DNA of 64,000 bases from Ricordea florida. Lineage: Eukaryota > Cnidaria > Anthozoa > Corallimorpharia > Ricordeidae. The position numbers and the translations under genes are program-made. This document shows, in pieces, positions 39,558 to 51,830 of this stretch (position 1 is its first letter; each line of letters opens with the position of its first letter). The notes under the pieces were generated by a model. It worked only from the letters and a program-made list of their open reading frames with translations, made no database searches and was not told the origin of the DNA. The stretch spans positions 45,101,118 to 45,165,117 of the forward strand of contig OX453273.1 of the NCBI GenBank assembly GCA_949710005.1, given 5' to 3'.

Positions 39558-40639
39558 CTTTGAAAGTGGAATATAATTTGACACGATTTTGCAGGAAAAC
39601 TTTGCAGTACAAAACAACAACAGGTCCAGGTCGTACTGCTAGATGGATCCCTTACATACATACCTTTACCAATCTCAACAGAATGATACAAATGAAAATT
39701 GGATTCACATGACATGCAAATAGGCAAAATTTCCTTTCTTGCAGTCTGGCTGTTTTTTCTTCAGTTTAAATTAGATGCTAAATTAAGGTCAGCTTTAATA
39801 AAGTGACAACAAGAAATTCCATCTTTGAAAATGCAGCTGTTGTGACATTTAAGTTTGTTGTCTTTGTTCACAGCATGTAATAGAGATGCTTTAGTTAGTG
39901 TTTGTTAACAGTATACAGTGAGGCAGAAACTAAGGAGGATTTTAAAGAGACATCAGAACACTGAGCCAGCTTGTCTTCAGTTCATATTTAGACAAATTGT
40001 AGTTTGATTCCATGTGCAGTCCAAAGATTTTAATAGATTTTATGGTATTTATTTAGATCTGTTATTTAAGTCAAGCTTTAGTGTAATAATATGTGATGAA
40101 ATACCTGATGACAATTGATTATGGTTGTATTAAAATATTTGTGGTGACTTGTAACACCCAAGCAACAGTATTTTAACAGGGTTATGGTAACATATCCTGT
40201 TTATTTTAACAATAAATAATTTTTGATGAAGTAGGGGTAGTGTTACTTGTGTGGCACATTGCATGCTTGGGACAACTGCTGAATGCATCTTAAAGACATA
40301 AACCTAAAGCCAAGGCATAAATTCAGAATTTTCCAAGTTGGCAAAATTTTTACCAAGGTTCCAGATGTGTTATTCTCTTCAATGTTGCAAAATGGCAGTA
40401 ACCTAGTCAACTTTTTGATAAGCAAGAGATACCAGACAATAAAAAAGAGTCAGGGACCAGTGGCAGAGGATATTTGTTCCTTTAAATTTGGTGGAAATCT
40501 AGCTCAGGTCTAACAGTCTGAAGACATTTAATATTACCACTGATATAGCTTCCCACACCAAATCACCTGGAAGTATAGATTAGAGATACAAAAGTAAAAA
40601 GTAGTATCATTGAAATAGTCAAGGGTGCTCTCAGTTGCT

Positions 40640-40935
40640 GCAAAACATCTTAATTTGTATAGGTTATCAAATGGTTACGAGTGCAATTTGGAATAGATGA
40701 GGACAAGTAAATTTTTTAGAGGCTGAAAAAATTGCATGATCCTATAGGACAAGTGTCATTTGTTATGTGAAAATTTAGGAGTGCTTATTTATATGAAATT
40801 GCACTTGAGTCATTTGATTACTTCTTAATAATATACATGCAAAAATTTAATTTCAAATTTTTGCATTCACTTTCAACTGTCTGTGCTGTTTGGGATTATT
40901 GATGTGCTTTCAGCCAATCAGGTTGTGGAAATTGT
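40640..40935. repeat. Dispersed repeat, second copy
   Basis: It shares gagtgcaatttggaataga, gacaagtaaatttttt, gtctgtgctgtttgggatta and gtgctttcagccaatcag with 28160-28375. Confidence 0.65.
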
Positions 40936-41303
40936 TGCATATATTTTATTAGTAAATGGTAATAATATGAAACATGGAAAAAACTATTGGCCAGAGTCAG
41001 GGTTTTCAAAACAAGCCGGCGGCCGCCGGAGTTCTGCCGGCTACTTGAAATTATATCGCCGGTTACTCTGGTCACAGCAATCAGCTCGAGGCAAACAAGC
41101 TCATTTTTTCTCACTTAAGAGGAGTTTTTTCAAAGTTTCAGCAGAAAAGTCTCGTCATAATTTTACATGATATCATTGGCCTAGAAAATTTCCTATTGTC
41201 TTTCAGCCAATCATAATCCAGAATTTTGATGTGTAATTTGCACCGGTGTTACACTTGAACCGTGCTGCTCTCAGCCAATCAGAATCGAGTCATTTTTTCA
41301 TGT

Positions 41304-41615
41304 CAGGGGCGGATCCAGGATTTCAAAAAGGGGGGTGGATGGATGGCGGGTCGACCCGCCATCTTGGAAATTACCCACAAGACCCTGGGAACGAGGTTGC
41401 CATCAAACCTGAGCATCGACTGAGCACATGGGTTGGTAAGCGCGAACGTTTCCCTGCAAATTTCGCAATAAACAACAACCAGACATGAGCGAGAGCTAAT
41501 TTTTCTTTCTTTATTTATTTTCTATTTCAAATAAAGTGACATTTCGAATTATTTTTTTTACTGAAAAATGGGGGGTGGATATCCACCCTATCCACCCCCC
41601 CTGTATCCGCCCCTG
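41304..41615. mobile_element. MITE with CAGGGGCGGATCCAG end, 312 bp
   Basis: The left end CAGGGGCGGATCCAG is inverted at the right as gtatccgcccctg. Inner ggggggtggat and atccaccctatccaccccc also invert. This end type is frequent among hAT-derived MITEs. The target duplication is not clear. Confidence 0.7.
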
Positions 41616-42169
41616 TATGTATGGTGTCTAATGAGTCATTTGAGAGAAGTCGCGAAGGACCTGGTGCTGCAACGGCAGTTTAGGCGCGAAGCTCGAATGG
41701 GCATTTCTATTGGCTAGTTATTTGGGACGATCTACCGTTGACTAGGGGACTTTTAAAAAGAGGCGAATTTATTTGCGGTTGATGTGAGCTAGAAAAAGTA
41801 ACGGCGCCAGATTGGAGGAGAGGAATCACGAAAGGAATGATACTTCAAGTGATGTAAATGAGTTAAGTCTATTTAAGAAATCTAATTTTAAACAGACCAT
41901 GTTGCGTGCACGTTCTCACGATCAGCCATAAGTGGCGTCGAAAGCGTGTGCTGGTGGCTGGTTGTTTTACGGTTGAGTCCAATCAACTTGTCTTTTGTAA
42001 TAATTATCACGTGTAAAAGAAGTGGTGGATAAAGGTGCATTAGGTGAATATTTATGAACAACGGAATAAATAGTCTGGGAAAAGCCATAAAGACGGTCAA
42101 CATTTCTCACGAGTGCGATCCAACAAACTGTACCACGGAGTGCAACTTCTGTCATCTGCTGGGGATTGA

Positions 42170-44590
42170 ATGGCAACCATGGACGTACAATGTCAGCCTG
42201 TGATGCAGGAGACATACTACTCGCTGGAAATGTTACGAAATTTGGAAAAGCTGCGCGATTTGCGTTCATACACTGACGTGATTTTGCGAGTGCAAGAGAA
42301 ATCATTTCACGTACACAAAGTCATCTTAGCTGCGTGCAGTCGCTACTTTCATGCTATGTTCTCTGGCGGAATGCAAGAGGCTTCCCAAAGTGAAGTGGAA
42401 CTTAAAGACGGTTGTCTAACTGTGGAAGCCTTTGAACTGCTTTTAAACTTTATATATTCATCTTCTCTTCCGCTAACAGACGCAAATGTGTTCGATGTCT
42501 TGGAAGCAGCAGATCAACTTGAAGTCTTAGGCGCAGTTAAAATTTGCTCGTCATATATTATGAACATTGTAAGCCAGCAGCAGTTTGACATGGAGACTGG
42601 TTTAAAAATCTTGAGAGCAACCGACCGTCATAGTCTGTACGAACTACGAGAGGAAATTCTCCATGCAATTGCCTTAAGGTTTGGAGAAATTTGCGAGAAA
42701 GAGTCGTTCATGTTGAACATAACGGTAGATGAGTTACTTCTGCTGCTATCACGAGATGATCTCAGTGTACCTTCGGAAACTTTCCTGTTTAAGACTGTAA
42801 TTGCGTGGACCAAATACGACAAGGAAAGCAGGCTCCCCCATGCAGCCAGACTGCTTTGCAAAGTTCGTTTGGCCCTTGTTGATATTATGGTTGTCCTCGA
42901 AGAGTTGGAGTCTGAAGACTTCCGAGATATTCCTGACTGCTTCACCCTTATGCACGAGGCTTTGGTACAATATGTTCGACCCTTCTTGTCCTCACCTTTT
43001 GCTAAGGAAAAAGGCCTGCCACGAGCCTCGTCAAAGGTAGACTTGCATCTGATTTGCCAGTTATAAAACCCCACTCTTTCCCAACCACACCCAGGGACAA
43101 TTGGGCATCAAGAACTCGAGGGCCCTCACTCAACTTTGACTCAAATGGTGACTTCCACAATCCAGATTTAAATGGGAGCTAAAGTTTTTGTTTAAGAACC
43201 CACAATGGTATCCTGACTGGTTTCAATACTAGATTAGATTTGAAGTCAGGAAACTAGCGCTGAAAGAAGTACAATTTTACTAAGGACCATTTAGAGTCTT
43301 CTTCAAAAGATTGGACATTTTTCCGTTACATTTTAGCAACATTTCAACCATTTATCATGTGATTTAGTAGGACGAAAATTTACGTTTGTGATGCCACACA
43401 GCTTATCATAACTTGTACTTGGATGTGCTAGTAGTCTCCTGTGGAACCATTGTTTTAAGTTGTCACGCAACACTCTTACTCCATAGGAGTGTTGCGTTAG
43501 AAGCCAGACAACGGCTTTTTATATTTTTCTATTTTTCTCGTTTCTGTTGGCTCTTTTAGCTCTTTGTGCTTCTAACGGTGTTGCGTGGCAAACAAGACAA
43601 CAGTTGCTGAGATTAATGTGCTGCAAAAAATGACTGTTGTCTCATTTTATTTTTTATTTTTGTCAGGCTCTGGTAGCACTTTCATGGAAAGATGATGCTC
43701 AATACTTTGACTGTGTGTCAAGATGTTGGAAGCCACTTCACAGATTTAAGTTACCAAGTTTACAGTGTAAACCTGCTGTTGCTCAAAGTGGAAATTTCCT
43801 TTTCCTTTTTGAGGAAAATCAAGTCCACCAGTATGAAATTAATGAAAACCACTGGAAGACATTACCATCAATGAAAAATTACCATAGAAACTTCAGTGCT
43901 TGTGTCTTAAAAGATTTCTTGTATGTGATTGGAGGATGTGAAGACAATCACATGGTTGTATCAGAGAGATTCAGCTTCTCCAAGAAGGCCTGGCAGTACA
44001 TCTCTTTTCATGAAGAGCTTGGCATGTATGGCTGTGCAGTAACTGTGTTCAATAGCTGTATTTATTCAATTGGTGGCTCATGGGCCGAGGGTGGAGCTGA
44101 TCGTGGGGTTTATAAGTTTGACCCCATGAAGAATGAGTGGACAAAAGAAGCAGGAACCCTTCACAGCCACACACAAGCTTGTGCATTTGTAGTCAACAAC
44201 AGACTTTATGTTGCAGGTGGAAAGTCAAATCCACCAAGCAAACGTCAAAGAGGGCTTGTTCCATCCAAGTATGTCGAAGTTTATGATGAAGATAATGACA
44301 TATGGTGTGATGTTCCACAACCACATGTTCCTCCTAACAGTTGTGGTGCTGTTGAGATTCAGGATTGTATCTTCTTTCTGCTGGGCAACTTTGCATTTGA
44401 TAGTGGAATAAGAATTGATGAAAATGAAGCTTATCAGATTGACCTAACAGGTTGGGAGACAATTTGTAATCATGATGAAGATGTTGTTTTTGCATATTTG
44501 CCGGTGAACAAAATGAAGGAGGAACATGAGACATCAAGTGAATTGGTACCATTAGAAGAGTTAGCAGAGGAAACTGATGACAAACTGTGA
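42170..44590 (+). CDS. BTB-BACK-kelch (kelch-like) protein, two exons
   Basis: Exon 1 is 42170-43036 (289 codons) and exon 2 is 43667-44590 (307 residues and TGA). TCAAAG|GTAGAC and tttgtcag|GCTCTG join in phase 0, total 596 residues, the usual size for KLHL proteins. Residues about 30-135 form a BTB domain (YTDVILRVQEKSFHVHKVIL, AACSRYFHAMFSGGMQEA); about 140-245 a BACK domain; from about 300 kelch repeats with visible di-glycines (YVIGGCEDN, YSIGGSWAEGG, YVAGGKSNPP). Such proteins usually recruit substrates to Cullin-3 ubiquitin ligases; the substrate is unknown. The acidic C-terminal tail is unusual in composition. I cannot assign it to one KLHL orthologue group. Confidence 0.92.
43460..43600. 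repeat. Hairpin repeat in the kelch gene intron
   Basis: ACGCAACACTC and GAGTGTTGCGT (43464-43498) form a hairpin; a further gtgttgcgtggcaaac near 43580 is a partial extra copy. This type of sequence recurs in coral repeats. The rest of the intron shows nothing. Confidence 0.5.
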
Positions 44591-46235
44591 ACATTATTTT
44601 GTAGCTTATTTCTTTCTTCTTTTGCCAGGTTCAAGTGTTGCTTTAATATTTTTTGTTATTCTAAGCTTGGAACAACTACAACGGTAGGGCTATTTCTTGA
44701 AATGGTGACTGACCTGGGATTTCTTTAGTTTGTACCCCCAAGAAAAGAAAAGAGAAAGGGAACAAAAACAAACAACAAAGACATTGTGAAATATGTATGG
44801 GCTATGGAGAAAAGACTCTAAAATGTCATTTAAAGTGACTAAAAGAATTAAGAAGATAGATTATAGTTTATTGATACAGAAGTGTTGCATGGTTGCATTA
44901 TTGAATTACAGTATATTTTTAACAGAATACAATTAAGACAATAAGAATAAGAGTGGTGGAATGTATATGACTACATTTAAAGGCAAATATAACAAAGCAA
45001 AAGCCTGAATTGTATTGCTTTATCTAAAAGGCCTTTTAACATTTCTCCACGTTTTTTGGTGGGAAATTTGGCCTAGGGAACTAATTGGCAAATTGGGAGA
45101 AAAGATACTGTTGCCTGCTGGGTATTTTTTGAATCCTACTGTCCTACCAGTTTCATCAAATGCCTTTTCTATAAGATCTGGCTACAAACTGACTGGAATC
45201 TGAGGGACATGAACTTCAAAAACAACATGCCACCAGCCTCAGCTACCTCATGGCCAATATTATCATGGTAAGTTGCATAATATTGGTTAAAACCTGCCAA
45301 AATTGTCCCTGAAAACACCATCATTCTTTCATGTCAAATGGCTGTACAGAACAACTGGACAAATTAAGATAACCAATAATAATTAAATTGGCTTGTACGA
45401 CCCACTGACTTTTGTGCAACTATTTGTATGCCTAGAGACTGATTTTATTCTCAAAGATGGGAGCACTGGTAACATGCTAGCTAAGTCACAGTGCACTTTT
45501 TCAGATTGTGAGCCCAAGCTCGTCCGGGAAAGGGGTATTCCCTATAATGGCTTAAACGGGGAAACTCCACCTGAAAGGGGTACCTTTTTGACCCTTCAGG
45601 TATATGAAAGGGTAGGGATTTCACGAGTTGAAGTATATGAAAGAGTAGGGAAAGTTCCCTTGCAGAATTTTTTTTGGGAATTGTCACCCTCCCCCCCCTT
45701 CCGGTTTTTTCTAATGGTCCGTCCCTAAAGTAGTTTCGAGTGGTGAAATGGCATCTGTGTACAAGGCATTCCATCATTTCTTAGTGCTTCCTCTGCTGCT
45801 TTAGCTTCCGTAGCTCTCGCTGTTCCTAGCTGTCTAAAAAAAGGCCTTTAAGCTGCCTGTGTGAGCACTAAGTCTTTTTTCTTTTAACTCTTTGCCTGAT
45901 CATATCTAGCTACACAAATGTGAAAAGAGGAGGATCGCACTATGAATGCGACTGCATGTGTAGGGAGAAAATACCGTAGTCAAAAACCTTAAGCAAAACT
46001 GTGGTCGCATAATTGAATTCTGGAAAACTTGATATATTACCTAACTCTTCTTGAAGACCACGCTCCCGAGTTGAAGAGGAGTAATATCATATGGGTCATA
46101 AATCGGTTGAGCCCCACGTGCATACTGACGTCTACCCAGGAAACACCTCCAAACAGGCTGCAACATAGCAGTGGTTGTAGGTCGATTAGCCCCCACTAAG
46201 TCGATTAGTCCCCAAACTAAAAGTCGATTAGCCGT
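44591..46235. other. 3' flank of kelch gene and repeat-rich intergenic sequence
   Basis: It probably includes the kelch 3' UTR. At 45520-45740 the phrases ggtatatgaaagggtaggga and gaagtatatgaaagagtagg form a short internal duplication in a frame with no known domain, likely a dispersed repeat. At 46170-46235 gtcgattag is repeated three times; the BEL element inserted in the last. No gene is supported. Confidence 0.5.
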
Positions 46236-46430
46236 TGTCGAAAAGGAGACCAAAGAAGTCCGCGGATTTTCAACACTTCACGTTTATTTTTTAGTCATAC
46301 AGTTAGCTCTTGCTTCTCGCTCGCTCGCTCTCGATCTCTCCTGGCTTCTTACTGTTATCTGTTATAATTGTCTTGTGCGGCTATCAATCATCTATCAATC
46401 ATCTCAATTATTGGTGCACGATTTCCGACA
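46236..46430 (-). repeat. BEL 3' LTR, 195 bp
   Basis: On the minus strand it starts TGTCGGAAATCGTGCACC and ends CTTTTCGACA. It pairs with 51831-52025. Confidence 0.95.
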
Positions 46431-46565
46431 CACTCCCCTGTTTGTCTTAAACAAACACTAGTATCGTGCAAGTGCTAAATGAACTCAAGAAAACTTCGCA
46501 ACTAATAACTAAACCTTACTACTAAGAAATAGCTCAGAGTTCTGAAACGAAATAAACTGTTCAGT

Positions 46566-49500
46566 TCAACTTGTCTCTGCGCTCTGCACTTCCTGAATGC
46601 GATATCGTGCCGCAACAGCCGCATCTCGTGTTGGTCTGAATGTGGGGGCATTCGGATTCAGCTGTGCTTGCGTTGCCACGGTTTGTCTGTCACACGATAA
46701 CTCTAACGGATAAAGTTGTTGCACTGCCCTTTCTAGGATCGTCTTCCCTGCTCTCAACTTTGCAGCTCGCACGATCCCGTCCCTTCCTGCGATCAAGTCC
46801 TCCACAATTCCAAGTTTCCACTTGTTCCGGTTTCGATCTTCGTCCTTTATGATCACCACGTCCCCTCTGGTTAACTGGCCAATCTGTCTCGCCTTCTGCT
46901 TCAGACGATGTCGCTCCCTCAGCCCTCGCAGGTACTCGGTTGTCCACCGTTTCCACAATGCTTGTTTGCATTTTCGCAGATACTTTGCCCGTCGGCGGAG
47001 TTCCGCATCTTTAAGGTGAAACGGTTCAAGCTCTGGCAATTGGTTTGGTCTGAGGAAAAGTAACGAAGCAGGCGTCAGTGTCGGAAGTTGGATATCATCC
47101 TCGACATAGCTTAATGGACGATTGTTCAGAGCGATTTCCACGTCAAGAACAACTTCGCATAGCTCTGTCCAAGAAAGCATGCCGTTACCGATTGTCTTGT
47201 AGAGTGAAGACTTGACTAGTGCGATGAGACGCTCGAACTGACCTCCCCACCAGGGGGCGCGGCTCAGATTGAATTGCCACCTTATATCTTGATGAGCCAA
47301 GTAGTCTTGTACCTTCTCGTCGCTAGTCACTTGTTTGAGCCATTTCGCTGCTCCTACAAATGTCTTCCCATTGTCGGAATAAATCTTTGCCGGACGGCCA
47401 CGGTGCGCGATAAGGCGTTTTAAACTTCTTAGGAATTCGCCGGTCTCCAGGTTTTCTATCACTTCGATGTAGACTCCTCTTGTCAGGCTACACGAGAACA
47501 ATGCAAGGTAGGCTTTGCCTGCTATCTTGGACTTGCGGCGATACTTGAGGGGGCCGGCAAAATCAACTCCGATCACTTCGAATGGAGTACTGCCTTCAGT
47601 GCGGTCGGTGGGTAAGGGTCCGGGGGGTGGAGTAGCCAGTGCAATGGCTTGAAACCGTTTACACCCCGCACACGACTTTATCACTTGTTTAACGAGCTTC
47701 CTGAGACGTGGTACCCAATGCTGTTCACGAATCTTAGTCATCGTTAGGCCTACGCCTCCATGCAGGGTGTCGACGTGCGATCGTTGAACCAACTTACGAG
47801 TGTAGGGTGCCGTATCTGGGAGGTAAATGGGATAATGGCCTTGAATTCTCCCCTTGCATACTAACACGTCATCTTGTTCGTTTTGAATATTGAGCTGCAA
47901 GCGATCTTCTTCAAACTTTTCACTGGATTTCCCTTGTTCTTGAGCCCGCTTGGTCCAAAAGGTCTTTTGTCGCTGTATCTCCTCAGTCGTTAGAGGGCCG
48001 ATGACTCGATGCTGTCGTTTGGCTCGGGTGTTTTGAAGGAACCTCGTGATCCACGCGCCCACGCGTAACACACGCCACAATTCGTGTTTTTGCAGCAGTT
48101 CATCGAAGGCATCTTGTTTGTTTTCCACGGCCACAGCTAACAGCTCACGTCTTGTTTTCACTTCTGCTTCTGATTCCTTTGTTGGTGTAGTCAGGATGTC
48201 GGGTGGCCAGTTTTCCGGTTCTGATAACCAGTCTGGCCCTTGCCACCAGAGAGCTGTGAGTTTATCGGCGCTACTACCACGACTCCCCAAGTCGGCGGGA
48301 TTTTCCGCTGTACCGACATGTCGCCACTTTATGTATTGTTTCTCTTGTATCTTCGCTACTCTATTGCCCACGAACTGCTTATACTCTCCGTTTCCACGGA
48401 TCCAGTGGAGAGCGACTGTGCTGTCAAGCCAACAGTGAGTACTTTGCACTGGAAAACCCTGTAAGGTTTCTTTGACGTTATGCACCAGATTTGTTGCCAT
48501 GTGGCCTGATACCAGTTCTAGTCGAGGGGTGGTTAGTCCCCTTTTCGCAAGGCGTGACTTTGCGGTTACTAGACCTTTGCTGATACCACTGGGTTGTGTC
48601 ACCACCGCGTAAACTGCTGCAGCCACTCCCTTTGCGCTTGCGTCTCCAAATCCGTGGAGGTCAATAGACAAGACCTTTTCATGATACTGAGCTAAGCTTC
48701 TCGGTGCGTTCACTTGCACTGGTAAGTTCTTCTCCCATTTTGACCATTTATCTCTCAGATCGCGCGGCAGAGGTGCGTCCCAGGCGATACGAGCGTCGCA
48801 AGCGTCTCTGTAGAAAACCTTTCCGGACAACGTAACCGGGGAGGCAAGCCCAAGAGGATCGTAGATTCTAGCGACCTTTCCTAGTATGCCTCTCTTTGTT
48901 GCTTGACCTGTTGGTGCGGCGAAATTCACCTGGATGAGGTCTCTTTCCTTTTCCCACGGCATCCCCAAGAGCTTGGACTCTCCTTCTTTTACTCCGAGTT
49001 GTTGTTTGGCATAACTTTGCTCTTCTCCTGGCAACGGCGTTTCGGCCTCTAAGGCTGGTACGCTTGAGTGCCACTTGTGCAATTCGAAGGTCGCTTCCTT
49101 AAAAATGGATTTTGCGCTTTTCTTCAGTTCCAGGGCTTCCTTAACTGTTTCTCCGCCACCGATTAAATCATCGACATACAGACTTCGTTCTATCTCTTCC
49201 ACAACCTTTGGATTTGCTGCTCGACACTTTTGCAAATGCTCCTTGATTACTGCTGCTAGTAGGAACGGGGATGGGGCTAAGCCAAACAGCACTCTGGTGA
49301 ATCGGAAAACTTCCACTTGCTTAGTTGTAAGATCCTTTAACCAGTGAAAACGCACTGCATCTCGGTCTTCCTCACGGATGCGTATTTGCAAGAACGCTTG
49401 TTTTAGGTCACCAGCAATAGCCACTGGATAAAACCGGTTGCGAACAAGAACACTCCAAAGTTGATTTTGAAGCGGTGGTCCGGTTTCTAGGCACTCATTT

Positions 49501-51800
49501 AGGGAGGGGGCGCAGTTATTTGCTCTGGCTGATGCATCGTAGACAATGCGCATCTTTGTTGATTCGACATTTTCACGAATGACTGCCTTATGAGGAATAT
49601 AGAATTCTCTGCCTTCTACTTTGTCGTACGCATACTCCACGATCCCTTGGGAGACTTGATCTCGGATAATGCTGTCATACTTTTCCAGCTGCCCTTGGTT
49701 CTCCAGTTTTCGTACGAGGCTGTTGAGACGCTTTAGGCTTCCTTCGCGATTGTCAGGCAATGGTGGATGATTTCCCTTCCAAGGCAAACTGGTCTCATAC
49801 CAGCCCTCGGGACTGCGTGTTAGTTGCTCCTTGAACTCTTCGTACACAGTTTCTTGGTTACCGATTGGTGAGTCTTTAAGCCCGAGAACATCCAACTTGC
49901 ACAACTCTTCACAGTCCACTGTGGCTGTCTGGGTTAAAAACATTTCCGTAAGGTCCACTTCTTTTCCTGGTGATAGGATTGTCCACCCGAAACGCGTCAG
50001 CTCGGCAATTGGTTCCCCCTCTCGGCCTATCCTCGGTTTGGTTCCGGTTTTAATCCTCGCGACCTCATTCGTTCCCAGGACGAGGTGCACAGGTAGCAAA
50101 GGTTTCTTGTCAGTATCGTTTAACGTCACGCCCTTCAGGTGGGAGAATTGCGTTACCATCTCGGCATAATTTGGATTCTCAACTGTTAGTAGCTCACTTC
50201 TGTCTACTCGTGTAACTTCGGCATCTAAACGAAAGTTGCCTTGTAGGTCGTGTATTGAAAGGCCGTAGATGTTCACCGCCTTGTTCGCTGATCCAAACAT
50301 CATTTCGATCCGCTTGAACTCTCTTCTGATCGGTTGAAGTTTCAGCTTATCTATCAAAGTTGATGACACGTAAGAACTTCCTGCCCCTGTGTCCAACAAC
50401 GCACGGCACATCACGCCATTTATTTCGACTGTAATGATTGGATACGTGACAGCCTTTTTTCCCACGCCTACTGCGGTCATCAAATGGTCACTGGACTTGT
50501 CACTGCTTTGTCTGTCATCGCGTGATCTGTCACAGATGGATGTGTGGTGTTTACGTTGGCAGACTTGACATTTAGAGCGGCTTCGGCACTCTGAAGCGCG
50601 ATGTTTGCTTCCTGTACAATTAAAACATAATTGCTTGGCTGCCAAGTGATGACGGCGTTCTGTCACTGTCACGATCTTATGACAGTTCGCCGATTTGTGA
50701 TCCAAGGCATCACAATAAACACACGCTCGTTGTGACGGTGAGGAATTCGTGGAATCTTTGGTTTGAAAGCCCTTGTCACGTACACGAATTGGATGCTTTT
50801 CTGTGTTGTTTTCGACTGGATTGATATCCTTCCACGTTTTTAAGGCCTTTACCAGTTGAGGGAAATCCCAGGTCTGCCAGTCTTCGTGCCCTCTTACCAG
50901 ATCCGCCTTTATGCCCTTTAGTTTGTCGAGTACACTTCTAACGTTTCCGGAAACGTCTCTTAACTTCCCGAGGGTCTCTAAGGATTGCACGTTGTACAGC
51001 AACGTCTTATAGAATTCATGTATTCTTGCGGGCTGTGTCCCAGTGATAACCGGCAAGTTCATGATGTTCTGTACGTACGCGTTAACTATTTCGCTGGTCT
51101 TCCCGTACTCGCTGGTTAAAATGTTCTTGGCTCTTTCATAGCCCTCTGTTGTGAACGGGAGGCCGTCAATTTCCGTTCGAACCTTTGGATCCAGTAGCTC
51201 CTTTAAGTAGGCAAATTTCGTCACCGGTGCTAGGTTTGATTTCTCAATCTCCGCATGAAATTTATTCCAGAACGGTAACCATTCCTCATATGTGCCCTTA
51301 AACTTGGTGATCTGCAGTTTGGGTAGTTTCGTTCGCCCCGTGCTTCCTTCGGTTTCCACGATGGGATGGTTTGCTTTCGTCTCTTCCAGTTTGCGTTCGT
51401 ATTCTAGCTTCATTTTCAGCTTTTGGCTTTCAAACTTAAGTTGTTCTTCACGAGCACGCGCCTGACTAGCTTCTTCTTCTTCTCGGTTGTGTTGATTCGC
51501 GTCGTGTTTTGTCTTCTCGAGCCAATTGCTCATAAGCTTGATTCCGTCATCGACCTCGGCAACTACATCTTCTATTTTTTCGCTCCATTCCGCCACGTTT
51601 TCCGGCCCCTCTCCATCGTTGAACATTGCCTGCTCAACCCCCAACTTTAACGCCTCAACCTCTTTAACTAGAGCTCGTAAGGTGTCTCGGTGACGTTCGA
51701 TGGAATCAATGTTTTCCTTCTTTATAACTCCACTGCTTTTTCCATTGGTAAATTGTAGCATTTGAAGTTTTGCTTCGGCTTCTTTCTTTAATGCGTCCAT
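46566..51800 (-). CDS. BEL/Pao gag-pol polyprotein (single ORF)
   Basis: The frame is open from 51848, inside the LTR, but the ATG at 51800 (MDALKKEAEAKLQ) just after the primer-binding site is the likely start, giving 1744 residues. Order, counted from 51848: coiled-coil N-terminus; DUF1759 gag (about 175-330; LPKLQITKFKGTYEEWLPFW); CCHC zinc knuckles (about 375-430); DUF1758-type aspartic protease (ALLDTGAGSSYV, about 485); reverse transcriptase with IVYDASARAN and SLYVDDLIGGG (about 890); RNase H region (LHGFGDASAKG); integrase with VDFAGPL (1426), YSDNGKTF (1488) and GGQFERL (1536), giving D-D-E; and a C-terminal DUF5641 domain (LTRGDVVIIKDED). No internal stop. The domain order is diagnostic of BEL/Pao. 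Confidence 0.95.
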   Translation of the reverse strand: MDALKKEAEAKLQMLQFTNGKSSGVIKKENIDSIERHRDTLRALVKEVEALKLGVEQAMFNDGEGPENVAEWSEKIEDVVAEVDDGIKLMSNWLEKTKHDANQHNREEEEASQARAREEQLKFESQKLKMKLEYERKLEETKANHPIVETEGSTGRTKLPKLQITKFKGTYEEWLPFWNKFHAEIEKSNLAPVTKFAYLKELLDPKVRTEIDGLPFTTEGYERAKNILTSEYGKTSEIVNAYVQNIMNLPVITGTQPARIHEFYKTLLYNVQSLETLGKLRDVSGNVRSVLDKLKGIKADLVRGHEDWQTWDFPQLVKALKTWKDINPVENNTEKHPIRVRDKGFQTKDSTNSSPSQRACVYCDALDHKSANCHKIVTVTERRHHLAAKQLCFNCTGSKHRASECRSRSKCQVCQRKHHTSICDRSRDDRQSSDKSSDHLMTAVGVGKKAVTYPIITVEINGVMCRALLDTGAGSSYVSSTLIDKLKLQPIRREFKRIEMMFGSANKAVNIYGLSIHDLQGNFRLDAEVTRVDRSELLTVENPNYAEMVTQFSHLKGVTLNDTDKKPLLPVHLVLGTNEVARIKTGTKPRIGREGEPIAELTRFGWTILSPGKEVDLTEMFLTQTATVDCEELCKLDVLGLKDSPIGNQETVYEEFKEQLTRSPEGWYETSLPWKGNHPPLPDNREGSLKRLNSLVRKLENQGQLEKYDSIIRDQVSQGIVEYAYDKVEGREFYIPHKAVIRENVESTKMRIVYDASARANNCAPSLNECLETGPPLQNQLWSVLVRNRFYPVAIAGDLKQAFLQIRIREEDRDAVRFHWLKDLTTKQVEVFRFTRVLFGLAPSPFLLAAVIKEHLQKCRAANPKVVEEIERSLYVDDLIGGGETVKEALELKKSAKSIFKEATFELHKWHSSVPALEAETPLPGEEQSYAKQQLGVKEGESKLLGMPWEKERDLIQVNFAAPTGQATKRGILGKVARIYDPLGLASPVTLSGKVFYRDACDARIAWDAPLPRDLRDKWSKWEKNLPVQVNAPRSLAQYHEKVLSIDLHGFGDASAKGVAAAVYAVVTQPSGISKGLVTAKSRLAKRGLTTPRLELVSGHMATNLVHNVKETLQGFPVQSTHCWLDSTVALHWIRGNGEYKQFVGNRVAKIQEKQYIKWRHVGTAENPADLGSRGSSADKLTALWWQGPDWLSEPENWPPDILTTPTKESEAEVKTRRELLAVAVENKQDAFDELLQKHELWRVLRVGAWITRFLQNTRAKRQHRVIGPLTTEEIQRQKTFWTKRAQEQGKSSEKFEEDRLQLNIQNEQDDVLVCKGRIQGHYPIYLPDTAPYTRKLVQRSHVDTLHGGVGLTMTKIREQHWVPRLRKLVKQVIKSCAGCKRFQAIALATPPPGPLPTDRTEGSTPFEVIGVDFAGPLKYRRKSKIAGKAYLALFSCSLTRGVYIEVIENLETGEFLRSLKRLIAHRGRPAKIYSDNGKTFVGAAKWLKQVTSDEKVQDYLAHQDIRWQFNLSRAPWWGGQFERLIALVKSSLYKTIGNGMLSWTELCEVVLDVEIALNNRPLSYVEDDIQLPTLTPASLLFLRPNQLPELEPFHLKDAELRRRAKYLRKCKQALWKRWTTEYLRGLRERHRLKQKARQIGQLTRGDVVIIKDEDRNRNKWKLGIVEDLIAGRDGIVRAAKLRAGKTILERAVQQLYPLELSCDRQTVATQAQLNPNAPTFRPTRDAAVAARYRIQEVQSAETS

Positions 51801-51830
51801 GTTCGAGAAGTCCCGTCGGAGGTGCCACTG

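Larger units (their letters stand above)
39558..42169. other. Intergenic region between UPF0449 and the kelch gene
   Basis: It holds the 3' flank of the UPF0449 gene, a second copy of the 28160 repeat family (40640-40935), repeat debris at 41160-41300 and a MITE at 41304-41615. Positions 41640-42169 are the likely promoter and 5' UTR of the kelch gene; no TATA box is evident. No other gene is supported. Confidence 0.5.

Noticed and set aside
42628..43074. 148-codon minus-strand frame opposite the kelch gene
   Set aside because: It is the antisense shadow of a strongly supported BTB-BACK exon with no domain of its own.
45393..45728. 111-codon frame with repeated VYERVG phrases as a gene
   Set aside because: The repetition comes from a short internal duplication in what looks like a dispersed repeat; no start context, splice sites or domain.
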